A stretch of 64,000 nucleotides of DNA, taken from NCBI GenBank assembly GCA_041662485.1, contig JBAZSJ010000019.1:1-64000 (forward strand), read 5' to 3'. The notes under the pieces are model-generated. The model had not been told where the DNA came from and searched no databases. It saw only the letters and a program-made list of their open reading frames with translations. A program made the position numbers and the translations under genes. The stretch comes from Rariglobus sp041662485 (GTDB lineage: Bacteria; Verrucomicrobiota; Verrucomicrobiia; Opitutales; Opitutaceae). Of this stretch, positions 36,334 to 45,139 are shown piece after piece. The first letter of the stretch is position 1; each line of letters starts with the position of its first letter.

Positions 36334-36834
36334 CTAGCGTTCCAGCGTGAGAAACGTGTAGCGCCAGCGGGCGTCGCGGCTTTCGCGGCGCGCGATCTCG
36401 CGGGTGAAGCGCGTGCGCCACTCGGGAAAAAACGTGTCGCCGTCCGGAATCTCGGTGTGGACGAGCGTGAGATGCAGACGGTCGGCGAGCGGCAGACCTT
36501 CCTCGTAGATGCGCTGGCCTCCGCAGAGGTAAACGTCTCCGCGCAGCGTTTGGGCCTTGGCGATGGCCTCGGTCAGGCTGGCGGCGGCGTGGACCGACGA
36601 GGGCAGGGTGGACGGATCGTGAGAGACGATGACCACGTCGCGGCCCTGCGTGCAGCTCGGCCATTCGCCGAACGAGCGCGCGCCCATGATGACGGTCTGA
36701 CCCATGGTTTGAGTTTGGAAGAAAGCGGTGTCCTCGGGAATGGACCACGGGAGGCGTCCGCCGCGGCCGATCACGCGGTTTTCGGAGCAGGCGACGATGA
36801 GGTGGAGAGGCTTGGGCACTTGGATTGAGATCAA
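36334..36834 (-). CDS. folA: Dihydrofolate reductase
   Basis: 166 residues. It reduces dihydrofolate to tetrahydrofolate with NADPH. Motifs are IVACSENRVIGRGGRLPWSI (with the catalytic acidic residue in PEDTAFF), VIMGARSFGEWP, and VYLCGGQRIYEEGLPLADRL. The length and fold are standard. It is convergent with the carbonic anhydrase gene and is followed upstream by the GIDE-LemA gene on the same strand with a 2-base gap. Confidence 0.94.
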   Translation of the reverse strand: MISIQVPKPLHLIVACSENRVIGRGGRLPWSIPEDTAFFQTQTMGQTVIMGARSFGEWPSCTQGRDVVIVSHDPSTLPSSVHAAASLTEAIAKAQTLRGDVYLCGGQRIYEEGLPLADRLHLTLVHTEIPDGDTFFPEWRTRFTREIARRESRDARWRYTFLTLER

Positions 36835-36836
36835 TT

Positions 36837-38165
36837 TTAACGTGCGAAAGACACCGGCACGGGCGCTCGTTCGAAGCTGGCTGCAGCGAGCAGCGGTTCC
36901 GGTTTCATCGCGCCGAGACCGGCGACCCAGCGGTCGGGGATGATTTCCAAGCGGGTGGCGTAGTGGGTGGCGATGTCGTTGTAGTAGGTCCGGGCGAGGG
37001 CGATGCGCTGCTCGGTTTCCACGAGCTGCCGGTGCAGCGCGGCGAACGCGGGCTGGGCGGTGAGCTGCGGATAGCGTTCGATAACGACGCGGAGTTGCGC
37101 CGAGAGGCCTTCAAAGTCGGGGCCGCTTACCCCGGGCGGAGTCGCCGTCGCTTGGGCGCGCAGGGCGGCGACGGTTTTCTGGACGTTGCTCTCGTGGTCG
37201 CTCAACGCGCCGACGGTGGTGGCGAGCGCGGGCAGGAGGTCGTGGCGGCGTTTGAGTTGCACGTCGATGAGCGACCAGCCCTGGCGCACGCGCTGGCGCA
37301 GGCTGACGAGGCTGTTGTAGGCCATCCAAATCCAGCCCGTGCCCGTCGCTGCGAGATAACCGATGGGGAACAGCGATGCGTAGCCGGGATAGCTGGAGGG
37401 GAAAGTTTGTTTTTGGGCCGACGCGACGAGGAAGATCAGGGGGCCGCTGGCGACGAGCAGGCCGGCGATCCACCAGAACCAGGACCAGCCCGAAAGGCCC
37501 GATTGGATTTTTTCCTCGGCGCGGGTGGAGATGAGGAATTCGGGGGCGTCGCGTTGCGCGGCGATTTCTGGGGCCACCATGTCGGCGCGTTCGCGGGCGG
37601 GACCCACGACGAAGACCGGCGCATGGAGGGGCAGGCCGGTTTCGACAAAGCGGCGCACATGGTCGGAGTTGGACACGGAGGTGTCGGGACCCTTGCCGTA
37701 GTAGAGCGGATCGCCGCGCGAGACCTGTTTGGAAAACAGCGTGCGCGGCTCGATCTTCGCGCCTGCCGGACGGACCAGCAGGGCTCCGGTGTCGTCCTGA
37801 AGATAGAAGGGTGCCGCCTCACCGCCCTCGGCGACGTTGCGCCAGCCGCTTTCGTGGCGGGTGCGGGTTTGGGTGCGTCCTTTGCTGTCGGTATAAGTCT
37901 CGGTGACGGTGCGCGACCAGCGTTCCTCGACCCGCCAGTTGTAGAGCGCGCAGGCGGTTTCGGCCAGATAGCTGGTGAAGGGGCTTTCGCTTTCGACGGA
38001 GCCCTTGAGCTCGACGAGACCGATGAAGGCGCCGCGGACCTTGGAGGTGGGGAGGTCGTGCAACAGCCGTTGCTTGCGGCGAAGGCGCAGGCTGGCCCAC
38101 AGGCACGCGGCCACGGGAACGACCAGCGAGCAGGCGATGGGAACGAACGGGGGGGCATCGATCAT
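36837..38165 (-). CDS. GIDE-domain and LemA-domain fusion protein
   Basis: 442 residues. The N-terminal helix (about 6-22) precedes a GIDE-like region (about 30-180), known from bacterial relatives of mitochondrial MUL1 ligase but without RING cysteines here. A second membrane region (about 235-300) leads to a LemA domain (about 295-425; AYNSLVSLRQRVRQGWSLID, LKRRHDLLPALATTV, YNDIATHYATRLEIIPDRWV). Both modules are membrane-stress-associated; the substrate is unknown. The start at 38165 gives MIDAPPFVPIAC. Confidence 0.8.
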   Translation of the reverse strand: MIDAPPFVPIACSLVVPVAACLWASLRLRRKQRLLHDLPTSKVRGAFIGLVELKGSVESESPFTSYLAETACALYNWRVEERWSRTVTETYTDSKGRTQTRTRHESGWRNVAEGGEAAPFYLQDDTGALLVRPAGAKIEPRTLFSKQVSRGDPLYYGKGPDTSVSNSDHVRRFVETGLPLHAPVFVVGPARERADMVAPEIAAQRDAPEFLISTRAEEKIQSGLSGWSWFWWIAGLLVASGPLIFLVASAQKQTFPSSYPGYASLFPIGYLAATGTGWIWMAYNSLVSLRQRVRQGWSLIDVQLKRRHDLLPALATTVGALSDHESNVQKTVAALRAQATATPPGVSGPDFEGLSAQLRVVIERYPQLTAQPAFAALHRQLVETEQRIALARTYYNDIATHYATRLEIIPDRWVAGLGAMKPEPLLAAASFERAPVPVSFAR

Positions 38166-38278
38166 GGCGCTGGTTTTGGCTCGGGGTTGAAGTCGAGTGC
38201 GTAGAAGTCGGCGATTGCTGTCAAATGAAGCTTGGCCCGTTGCCGAGGCCGCGGTCATAACGTCTTACCTGCTTCCCC

Positions 38279-39949
38279 ATGCTCGCCTGTCGCAATCTCA
38301 CGGTCCGTCCCCGCCTCGGCGCCGCATCTTTGGTTCACGGGGCCAGCGCCAGTTTTGGCACGGGCGGCCTGCACGCGCTCATCGGTCCGTCGGGCTGCGG
38401 CAAGACCACGTTGCTCAAGGGCATCCTGGACATCCTTCCCTCCGAGGGGGAAATCCTCCTGCACGGGCGTCCGTTGGTGTCGCGCGACGCGTTGCTGCGC
38501 GAGGTGGCGTTCGCGCCGCAGTTCAGCATCGCGCACGGGAAACTCACGGTCGCCGAGTCGGTGGCCTGCGCGCTCCGGCTTTACCAGACGGTGGATGACG
38601 CGACGGTGGAGGCGCGCATCGGCGAGTTGTTGAAGCTGGTCGGACTTTCGGAACGCGGCGGCACGCTGGTGGAAAAACTCAGCGGCGGGCAGCTGCGCCG
38701 GCTCGGGCTGGCGTTGGAACTCACGACGGATCCGACGTGCCTGTTGTGCGACGAGGTGACGAGCGGACTGGACCCGCGTTCGGAGGACCAGATTCTCGCG
38801 GTGTTGCGCGCGCTCGTCGCGGAGCGCGGGAAGACGGTCGTGTGCGTGATCCACAATCTCGCGAAGCTTTCCCTGTTCGACACCGTCACGGTGGTTTCGG
38901 AAGGTTCGGTGGTTTTCCAGGGGGCGCTGCCGGCCATGCTGGCGCACTTCGGCATCACGGATGCGTTGGAACTCTACGACCGCTTGAGCGAACAGTCGCG
39001 GGAGCATTGGCAGGAGCGCTGGGCGGAATCCGAACGGATTTTGCTGCAGGCGGAGGCCGATGAACCACTGCCGCCGCCGCCGAAGGCACGCCGCCGCCCC
39101 TCGGCGATGTCGCAGCTGGGCACGTTGCTGAAACGGCGTCTACGGCTTATGCTTCGGGATCGCGGCTACGTGGCGCTCACTCTGGCGATCACGTTCGGGT
39201 TTCCGTGTCTCGTGGTGATTTTCGCGTTGGGCGGACTGCCACAGATGAAGGGACTGGCGCTGGACCAGGCGGGAGGATTTTTGGAGACGTTGCAGGCGAG
39301 GGCGTCCTACCGGCAGTCGGCGGCGGAGACGGCCACGCTGGTTTCCGGCCTGATTATTTTTCAGGTGATCCTGCTTTGCCTGATGGGCAGCAACAACGGC
39401 GCGCGAGAGATCGCCGCCGAGCGCGGGCTCTACGAAAAAGAGCGCATGTCCGGTCTGCGTCCGTCGGCCTATGCGTGGTCGAAGTTGATCTACGTGGCGC
39501 TGCTGGGCGCGGGGCAGGGGGCGTGGATGACGATTTTCGTGAAGCTCCTTTGCCAGTTTCCCGGTGAATGGGCGCCTCAACTGGTGGTGCTCAGCGCGGT
39601 GGGCGCGTCGATGAGCGTGGTCTGCCTCGGATTGTCGGCGGTGCTGCAATCACCGGACAAGGCCTCGCTGCTTTCGATTTATCTGGTCGGTTTTCAACTG
39701 CCGCTTTCCGGCGTGGTGCTGGCGCTGCCGCCGGCGCTGGTGTGGACGGTGCGTCCGTTTATCGCAACATACTGGGGATGGGCGGGCTACTTGATGGCCA
39801 TGACCGAGTCGCGTTTTTACGACGCGGTGGTCATGCTCGACAAAGGCTGGTTGTCGCCGCCGGCGGGTGCCGTGGCGGTGCTCGGGGCGCATCTCGCGGT
39901 GGGGGCTGCCCTCCTGTTTTGGGGTTGCCAGAGGAAACGCTGGCCCTAG
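38279..39949 (+). CDS. ABC transporter half-molecule, ABCG-like (ATPase plus membrane domain)
   Basis: 556 residues. The ATPase (about 1-235) has Walker A GPSGCGKTTLLKG, signature LSGGQLRRLGLAL, Walker B CLLCDEVTSGLD and an H-loop in VIHNLAKL. A linker with PPPPKARRRP precedes an ABC-2-type membrane domain (about 285-556) with six predicted helices, carrying ERGLYEKERMSGLRPSAYAW, typical of the ABCG/White family. It would work as a dimer, exporting a lipid or other hydrophobic compound. Confidence 0.88.
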   Translation: MLACRNLTVRPRLGAASLVHGASASFGTGGLHALIGPSGCGKTTLLKGILDILPSEGEILLHGRPLVSRDALLREVAFAPQFSIAHGKLTVAESVACALRLYQTVDDATVEARIGELLKLVGLSERGGTLVEKLSGGQLRRLGLALELTTDPTCLLCDEVTSGLDPRSEDQILAVLRALVAERGKTVVCVIHNLAKLSLFDTVTVVSEGSVVFQGALPAMLAHFGITDALELYDRLSEQSREHWQERWAESERILLQAEADEPLPPPPKARRRPSAMSQLGTLLKRRLRLMLRDRGYVALTLAITFGFPCLVVIFALGGLPQMKGLALDQAGGFLETLQARASYRQSAAETATLVSGLIIFQVILLCLMGSNNGAREIAAERGLYEKERMSGLRPSAYAWSKLIYVALLGAGQGAWMTIFVKLLCQFPGEWAPQLVVLSAVGASMSVVCLGLSAVLQSPDKASLLSIYLVGFQLPLSGVVLALPPALVWTVRPFIATYWGWAGYLMAMTESRFYDAVVMLDKGWLSPPAGAVAVLGAHLAVGAALLFWGCQRKRWP

Positions 39950-39951
39950 CC

Positions 39952-40332
39952 ATGAGTAACCCCTTTATGGCGACACCGTTTTCGCGTTTCGTGCCCCGTT
40001 CGTTGTTGCTGACCCTCGTGCTTGGCGCGCTCGCGCTGCTGGCGGGCTGCGGACGTTCCGGAGAGCCTTTCCCCGTCCGCGCGTTTCTGGCGGCCCCCGA
40101 CAACTTGCAGGGCAACCGCTACCGTCTCGACGCCGAGATCGACGCCCAGCTCAACTGGCGCGAGGGCGTGGGCCGCATCATAGCGGTGCGTCCGTTGAAG
40201 GAGGATGCGCGCCTGCCCGTGTTCATCGCCGATTCGCTCAAGGCCAACCTTCTGGTCGCCCAGCGCTATCGTTTCATCATCACCGTCCGCAAGGGCGGCC
40301 TCCTCTACGTCGAGCAACTCGAAAAACTCTGA
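39952..40332 (+). CDS. Small lipoprotein, 126 aa
   Basis: A lipoprotein signal ends in LALLAGC (Cys at about 33). The mature part is a small beta-barrel-like domain (YRLDAEIDAQLNWREGVGRI, RYRFIITVRKGGLLYVEQLE), OB-like in pattern. It follows the ABC transporter gene by two bases and precedes the 732-aa secreted protein by two, so the three form an operon. Function unknown. Confidence 0.72.
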   Translation: MSNPFMATPFSRFVPRSLLLTLVLGALALLAGCGRSGEPFPVRAFLAAPDNLQGNRYRLDAEIDAQLNWREGVGRIIAVRPLKEDARLPVFIADSLKANLLVAQRYRFIITVRKGGLLYVEQLEKL

Positions 40333-40334
40333 CC

Positions 40335-42533
40335 ATGCGCCGCCTACTTCCACTTTTTGCCATCGTCGGGGCCGGGTTGATCGTGTCGCACCGCGCCGGT
40401 GCGCAACCCGCGTCTCCCTTTGGGGCGTCCGCGGCGCCCGCCACGGCCGTCAGCGCGGGCAGCAACGCCGCAGGAATGGCGAACGCCGCCGACGCGAAGC
40501 CGTCGTCCGCGGACTCCATGACCCGTGCGCTCAACATCAACAACCTTGAGAGCGGCACGCTGCTGAAGATCATCAACCAGGCCTTCGACACCAATTCCGA
40601 CTCCATCGACCCCGAGAACGGCACGTTCAGCTGGAAAGGGCACAGCTACGACATCGGCCAGTTTCGCGTTTTCCGCGGCCGTTTCGAACGCTATCTCTCG
40701 CTGCCTCCGACAAAGGACGAGTCGGCGTATGCCGAGACCCTGAACCAGATCACCGAGCTTCTCTCCACCCGCAACGGCGACGGCGCCGCCGGCAACGTGA
40801 TGGAGGCGTGGAAACTCCTTTACCGCGCATCCGACTACGACGCCGACGGCGGCAACAGTCTCGGCGTGGCGAACCAGGTCTTCAACGCCTGGCGCATCCG
40901 CGACGAAAAACAGGCGCTCTCCGTCGCCCAGAACGAGCTCGAGCGCATCCGCAAGCAGCAGCAGGGAAGCGTGGTCTACGGGGCCGACGCCATCGCCGCC
41001 GAGACCGGCCAGACGATGACGGACGCGGTTTCTTCCGCGGCCCTTCTCGGCAACTTGAGCACGGGCAACGCGACGAATTCCAACACCTCGTCCGGCACCA
41101 ATTCGAACAACACCAACTCGAACACGAACAACACGGGCAATACCGGAGGAAACACCGGCAACCGGAACAACACGGGCAACGCTGGCAACACCGGCGGCCA
41201 GCGGCCCAGGACCGGACAGGTGGGCAATGGCAATTCGATGGGGCCGACCGGACAGCTTTTCCGCGCCCGCGAACTCGCGGAAACCGAGGCCAAGATCCAG
41301 GCGCTCTCCGTCGCCGGTCTTCTCTCCGTCACCCAGGCAAAGCTCCAGTTTCAGAGCCAGATCATGAGCCTGTTTCTCCAGCGCCGCTTCCAGCACTGCC
41401 TCATCGCGGCGAGTTTCTACCGGTTTATTTTCAAGGGCTCCCACCAGAACCTCGAAGTGGGGAAGAAGGAACTGGCCTCCTTCCTGCCGTCGAGCGATTT
41501 GGCCTTCACGGTCGAGACCATCGAGTTCCTCGCCCGCGAGGCGATGAACGACGTGAACAGCGGCATGGCGTCGGTCCGGGCCAGCTACGACGACAACCGC
41601 AAGGTCGCCGCGCTGGAGCGCCTGCAAGAAACGTTTTTCCTCGGCGAATACCTGCCCTCCGTCACGCAGTTCGAGACCAGCCGCAAGGAGTCGCTGCTCC
41701 TGCTTTATCGCAAGGTCGACGAGGCCCGCAAGCTGGCCGACCTGCGCGACTACGACGCGGTCGTCCGTTTGAACGACGAGATCACCGCCCTCACCAGCGA
41801 TTTCCGCGGGGGCGAGGTGAACGCCGCCGTGCGCTCCGCCCAGCGCATGAGCTCGCTCGCCCTCAGCGCTGCGCAGCAGTGCGCCGCCAACGGCGACTAT
41901 CCCAAGGCGCAGGAGTTCGTGGAAAAGGCCGCCCAGCTCTGGCCGCTCAATCCCGCGATCAAGGCCTACACCGACAACATGGCCTCGCAGGCCAACATGG
42001 GCACGCAGGCCGCGCTGTTTTTCGACGAGGCCTTCAAGCGCAACGACTATCGCCGCATCTACGAAAAACGCGCCGAGCTTGCGGTGGCGTTTTTGAGCGA
42101 CCAGATGCGCGGACCGCAGCTCAAGGGTGTGATCGACCGCATGGCGCGCGTTGAGATTTACCTGGCGCAGGAGGAGGAGCTTCTTGCCCAAAACAACGCC
42201 TTCGCCGCCTGGGAGGCGCTCGTGGGGGCCAAGGCCTTCGCCTCCGACGACGTCGAGCTCAACCAGCGCATGGCCCGGCTGGCGCCGCGCGTCGCCGAAT
42301 TCATCGGCCGGCTTGACCAGGCAAGGCGCTACGAGGATGGCAAAAACTATGCGGCCAGTCTCACGAGTTATCTGTCCGCGCAGGACCTTTATCCCGCCAG
42401 CCAGCTTGCCCGGGTGGGGGTAGGCCGCGTGACCGGCATGATCATGGACCAGCTCGCGCCCGCGCCTGTGACCGAGGCGCCGGCTGCATCTTCCGCCACG
42501 GCCGCCGCCGAGCCGCTCGCACCCGCCAAATAA
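40335..42533 (+). CDS. Large secreted protein with Asn/Thr/Gly repeat region
   Basis: 732 residues with a signal peptide (about 1-23, ending RAGA-Q). Regions in order: an Ala/Ser-rich segment, a helical domain (about 60-240), a low-complexity Asn/Thr/Ser/Gly stretch (about 245-300, units like NTGNTGGNTGNR), and a long helical C-terminal part with TPR-like features (about 320-710). I do not know the family; such proteins recur in Verrucomicrobiota. It is probably part of the ABC transporter/lipoprotein operon and periplasmic. Confidence 0.7.
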   Translation: MRRLLPLFAIVGAGLIVSHRAGAQPASPFGASAAPATAVSAGSNAAGMANAADAKPSSADSMTRALNINNLESGTLLKIINQAFDTNSDSIDPENGTFSWKGHSYDIGQFRVFRGRFERYLSLPPTKDESAYAETLNQITELLSTRNGDGAAGNVMEAWKLLYRASDYDADGGNSLGVANQVFNAWRIRDEKQALSVAQNELERIRKQQQGSVVYGADAIAAETGQTMTDAVSSAALLGNLSTGNATNSNTSSGTNSNNTNSNTNNTGNTGGNTGNRNNTGNAGNTGGQRPRTGQVGNGNSMGPTGQLFRARELAETEAKIQALSVAGLLSVTQAKLQFQSQIMSLFLQRRFQHCLIAASFYRFIFKGSHQNLEVGKKELASFLPSSDLAFTVETIEFLAREAMNDVNSGMASVRASYDDNRKVAALERLQETFFLGEYLPSVTQFETSRKESLLLLYRKVDEARKLADLRDYDAVVRLNDEITALTSDFRGGEVNAAVRSAQRMSSLALSAAQQCAANGDYPKAQEFVEKAAQLWPLNPAIKAYTDNMASQANMGTQAALFFDEAFKRNDYRRIYEKRAELAVAFLSDQMRGPQLKGVIDRMARVEIYLAQEEELLAQNNAFAAWEALVGAKAFASDDVELNQRMARLAPRVAEFIGRLDQARRYEDGKNYAASLTSYLSAQDLYPASQLARVGVGRVTGMIMDQLAPAPVTEAPAASSATAAAEPLAPAK

Positions 42534-42564
42534 GCTTCGGCCGGACGGGTTCGTTCTTGGCACT

Positions 42565-43152
42565 GTGACGGTGCGCTTATATTGGTTTACTCAGCTTCAA
42601 CCCCATACCCTTGTGCTAAACTCTGTGCTAAAAATCGATAGCCACGATCTGGCGGCTTACGTGAAGTCGCAACGGGATGGTCCCCTGCTCGCGATTCTCG
42701 ATGAAGTGCGTGATTTTGTTTTCATCAAGGACGAGGAGGGACGGTTCCTTTTCTGCAATCGCGCGCATCTGGCGCATCTCGGACGCAAGGAATCTGAGGT
42801 GCTTGGAAAAACCGATTTCGACTTGTTTCCGGCCCATCTCGCCGAGGCCTTTTACGCCGCCGAGACCCACCTGTTTGAGACGCAGGTGCCGGTGATCAGG
42901 CTTCAGGAGTCGGTCGATTCAACCGGTCAAAAATTTTACTCCACCGCGATCAAGTTTCTCATCTGTGACAAGCGTGACAACGCGCTGGGACTGGTGGGCA
43001 GCGTGCACCGTATCGGCGAAAAGGACTCGTTTGATATGGAGCAGTCCAAGTCGCACATCCTGTCCATCCTTCGGCATCAGCCGGGCGTGACGCCCAGTCA
43101 GCTGAAGGCCTTTGAGGCGACGCTGCCCGCGTTGCTCTCCAGCAAACACTAA
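42565..43152 (+). CDS. Stand-alone PAS-domain protein
   Basis: 195 residues; about 40-150 form a PAS domain (VRDFVFIKDEEGRFLFCNRA, then LGKTDFDLFPAHLAEAFYA, LVGSVHRI). It has no kinase, cyclase or output domain, only a short C-terminal helical part (HILSILRHQPGVTPSQLKAF) that might be a small HTH-like end. It could be a sensor partner for a separate kinase. The GTG start at 42565 is uncertain; several GTG codons within 30 residues are alternatives. Confidence 0.7.
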   Translation: MTVRLYWFTQLQPHTLVLNSVLKIDSHDLAAYVKSQRDGPLLAILDEVRDFVFIKDEEGRFLFCNRAHLAHLGRKESEVLGKTDFDLFPAHLAEAFYAAETHLFETQVPVIRLQESVDSTGQKFYSTAIKFLICDKRDNALGLVGSVHRIGEKDSFDMEQSKSHILSILRHQPGVTPSQLKAFEATLPALLSSKH

Positions 43153-43186
43153 AAAACCGGCTCCGCCGCGAGGCGAAGGCCGGTTT
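43151..43186. terminator. Bidirectional terminator
   Basis: AAACCGG (about 43154-43160) pairs with CCGGTTT (about 43180-43186), extended by GCC/GGC pairs, with A6 on the left and TTT on the right. It lies between the convergent PAS and cyclophilin genes. Confidence 0.75.
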
Positions 43187-43207
43187 GATGAAACCGAGGA
43201 AGGCAGC

Positions 43208-43720
43208 TCAGGCGGCCGTCACGATGCGGATGCTTTCGACCTCGACGCGGTCGATGGGCGTGCTCTTCTCGCCGCCGCCGCCGTGGGTGGTCGGAAGGTT
43301 GGCGATCTTTTCCAGCACGTCCTCGCCGGCGATCACCTGGCCGAACGCGGTGTATTGCTTGTCGAGGAAACGGGCGTCGCCGTGGCAGATGAAGAACTGG
43401 CAGCCGGCGGAGTCGGGGCTGGCGGCGCGGGCCATCGAGAGGACGCCTTTGACGTGGGCCTTGGCGTTGAACTCGGCCTTGATCTTGTAGCCGGGGTCGC
43501 CGGTGCCGGGCTGGCCGCGCGCGCCCTTCTTGGTGTTGGGGCAGCCGCCCTGGATCATGAAGCCCTTGATGATGCGGTGAAACGCGGTGCCGTCGTAGAA
43601 TTTATCGTTGGCGAGTTTCTTGAAGTTTTCGACGGTCTTGGGGGCGACGTCGGACCAGAAGGCGACGGTCATCTCGCCGTAGGCTGTCTTGATGATGGCT
43701 TGTTCGATGGGTGTGCTCAT
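43208..43720 (-). CDS. Cyclophilin-type peptidyl-prolyl isomerase
   Basis: 170 residues with the cyclophilin core: FHRIIKGFMIQGG (catalytic Arg), the SMARAASPDSAGCQFFI block and FGQVIAGEDVLEKI. It has no signal peptide, so it is cytoplasmic. It catalyses prolyl isomerisation in folding. The length is as expected for the bacterial PpiB type. It is divergent from the cysteine desulfurase gene with a 92-base gap. Confidence 0.94.
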   Translation of the reverse strand: MSTPIEQAIIKTAYGEMTVAFWSDVAPKTVENFKKLANDKFYDGTAFHRIIKGFMIQGGCPNTKKGARGQPGTGDPGYKIKAEFNAKAHVKGVLSMARAASPDSAGCQFFICHGDARFLDKQYTAFGQVIAGEDVLEKIANLPTTHGGGGEKSTPIDRVEVESIRIVTAA

Positions 43721-43812
43721 GGGAAAACCTCCAGCAAGCCGCCGCCTCGGGACGGGTGCAAGCCTTCCATTTGGGGTTTGGCCTTTGGGCGTTTGGGATT
43801 TTCCCTCGGGGC

Positions 43813-45057
43813 GTGCCCTTCTTCGACCACAACGCCACCACGCCGCTCTGGCCGGTCGCGCGCGAGGCGTGGCTCCGGGCCCAGGACGAAGCCTGGCAAA
43901 ATCCGTCGAGTCCCTACCGCGCCGCCGCCCAGGTTAAAATCCGTTTGGACGCCGCCCGCGAAAAAATCGCGATCCTGCTCGGGGGGCGTGCGGAGGATTA
44001 TGTGTTCACGTCGGGCGCGACCGAGGCGGCGAATCTCGTGCTGGCGCATTGGGCGCGCGTGTTGCCGCCGGACGCGATCATCGCGGTGAATCCCACGGAG
44101 CATCCGTGCATCCGCGAGACGGCGATCCATTATTTTGGCGACCGCATCCGCTGGCTGGACGTATCGCGCGACGGCGTGGTGAGCCTGAAAACCGCAAAAC
44201 CACCCCAGCCTGTTTGTCACTTATTAAGTGACAAACAGGCTGGTGCACCCGAGGGCAATGGAGCGGAGAAAGATCCTGAACAATGTCACCTATTAGGTGA
44301 CATTGTTCAGGGCGTCGGCGCGGTGGTGGTCATGGCGGCGAACAACGAGACCGGGGTGGTTCAGCCGTGGGCGGAGATCGCGAAGGCATGCGCCGAGGCG
44401 GGCGTGCCGTATTTGTGCGACGCCTCCCAGTGGCTCGGGAAACTGCCTGCGGGCGGATTGGGCGACGTTGGATTCGTGATCGGCTCGGCGCATAAGTTTG
44501 GCGGGCCGAAAGGCACGGGGTTTCTGAAGCTCGGCAGTCAGGCGGAAGGACTGCGCGGTCAGCTGGGCGGCGGACAGGAGCACGGTCACCGCGGAGGCAC
44601 GGAAGATTTTCCCGGCATCGCGGCGATGGCGGCGGCGTTGGCCGAGGCGGAGCAAAAAAAGGTTTTTCAGGAAACCGAACGGCTGCGCTGGCGCGCGGAT
44701 TTCGAGCGGGCGGTGGCCCTCGCGGTGCCGGGCGTGCGGGTGGTGGCGGCGGGTGCCGACCGACTTTGGAATACGGTTTCGTTAGTGATGCCCTTCGCCG
44801 ACAACACGCGGTGGGTGGCGCGGCTCGACAAGCGCGGGTTTCAGGTGTCCACCGGTTCGGCGTGCGCGACGGGCAAGGACGGGCCTTCGCATGTGCTGGC
44901 GGCCATGGGCTACGCGCCGGAGGAGTCGCGGCGCGTCGTGCGGGTAAGCGCGGGCTGGGGGACGACGGAGGCCGACTGGCGGGCTCTGGCGGCGGCGCTG
45001 GGGGAAGTCGCTTCTGAGCTGCGCGGCGACGCGGCAAGTGTCGTTGGCGCAGTTTGA
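43813..45057 (+). CDS. Cysteine desulfurase (NifS/IscS-like)
   Basis: 414 residues; PLP enzyme that removes sulfur from cysteine for Fe-S clusters or tRNA thiolation. Motifs are FDHNATTPLWP at the start, FTSGATEAANL, AANNETGVVQP, the PLP Lys in GSAHKFGGPKG and the catalytic Cys in STGSACATG. The GTG at 43813 is chosen because the protein then starts at the canonical position. Residues about 132-170 are an in-frame insertion made of two perfect palindromes (44205-44243 and 44275-44311), absent from typical family members. Confidence 0.9.
   Translation: MPFFDHNATTPLWPVAREAWLRAQDEAWQNPSSPYRAAAQVKIRLDAAREKIAILLGGRAEDYVFTSGATEAANLVLAHWARVLPPDAIIAVNPTEHPCIRETAIHYFGDRIRWLDVSRDGVVSLKTAKPPQPVCHLLSDKQAGAPEGNGAEKDPEQCHLLGDIVQGVGAVVVMAANNETGVVQPWAEIAKACAEAGVPYLCDASQWLGKLPAGGLGDVGFVIGSAHKFGGPKGTGFLKLGSQAEGLRGQLGGGQEHGHRGGTEDFPGIAAMAAALAEAEQKKVFQETERLRWRADFERAVALAVPGVRVVAAGADRLWNTVSLVMPFADNTRWVARLDKRGFQVSTGSACATGKDGPSHVLAAMGYAPEESRRVVRVSAGWGTTEADWRALAAALGEVASELRGDAASVVGAV
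44205..44311. repeat. Two perfect palindromes inside the cysteine desulfurase gene
   Basis: Palindrome 1 (44205-44243) has 19-base arms around one base and the core GTCACTTATTAAGTGAC. Palindrome 2 (44275-44311) has 18-base arms and the core GTCACCTATTAGGTGAC. They share the pattern TGTCACYTATTARGTGACA and encode similar peptides (VCHLLSDKQAG, QCHLLGDIVQG). Confidence 0.9.
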
Positions 45058-45064
45058 AAATGTC

Positions 45065-45120
45065 GTAGCCGCGAGCGCCAGCGAGTGGTGGAACGTCCAC
45101 TCGCTGGCGCTCGCGGCCAC
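45065..45120. repeat. GCGAGCGCCAGCGAGTGG palindrome
   Basis: CCGCGAGCGCCAGCGAGTGG and its complement CCACTCGCTGGCGCTCGCGG flank an 8-base loop between the convergent desulfurase and RND genes. A related copy is at about 30445-30495. It may serve as a terminator. Confidence 0.8.
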
Positions 45121-45139
45121 ATCTTTTCTGCAACCGCGC

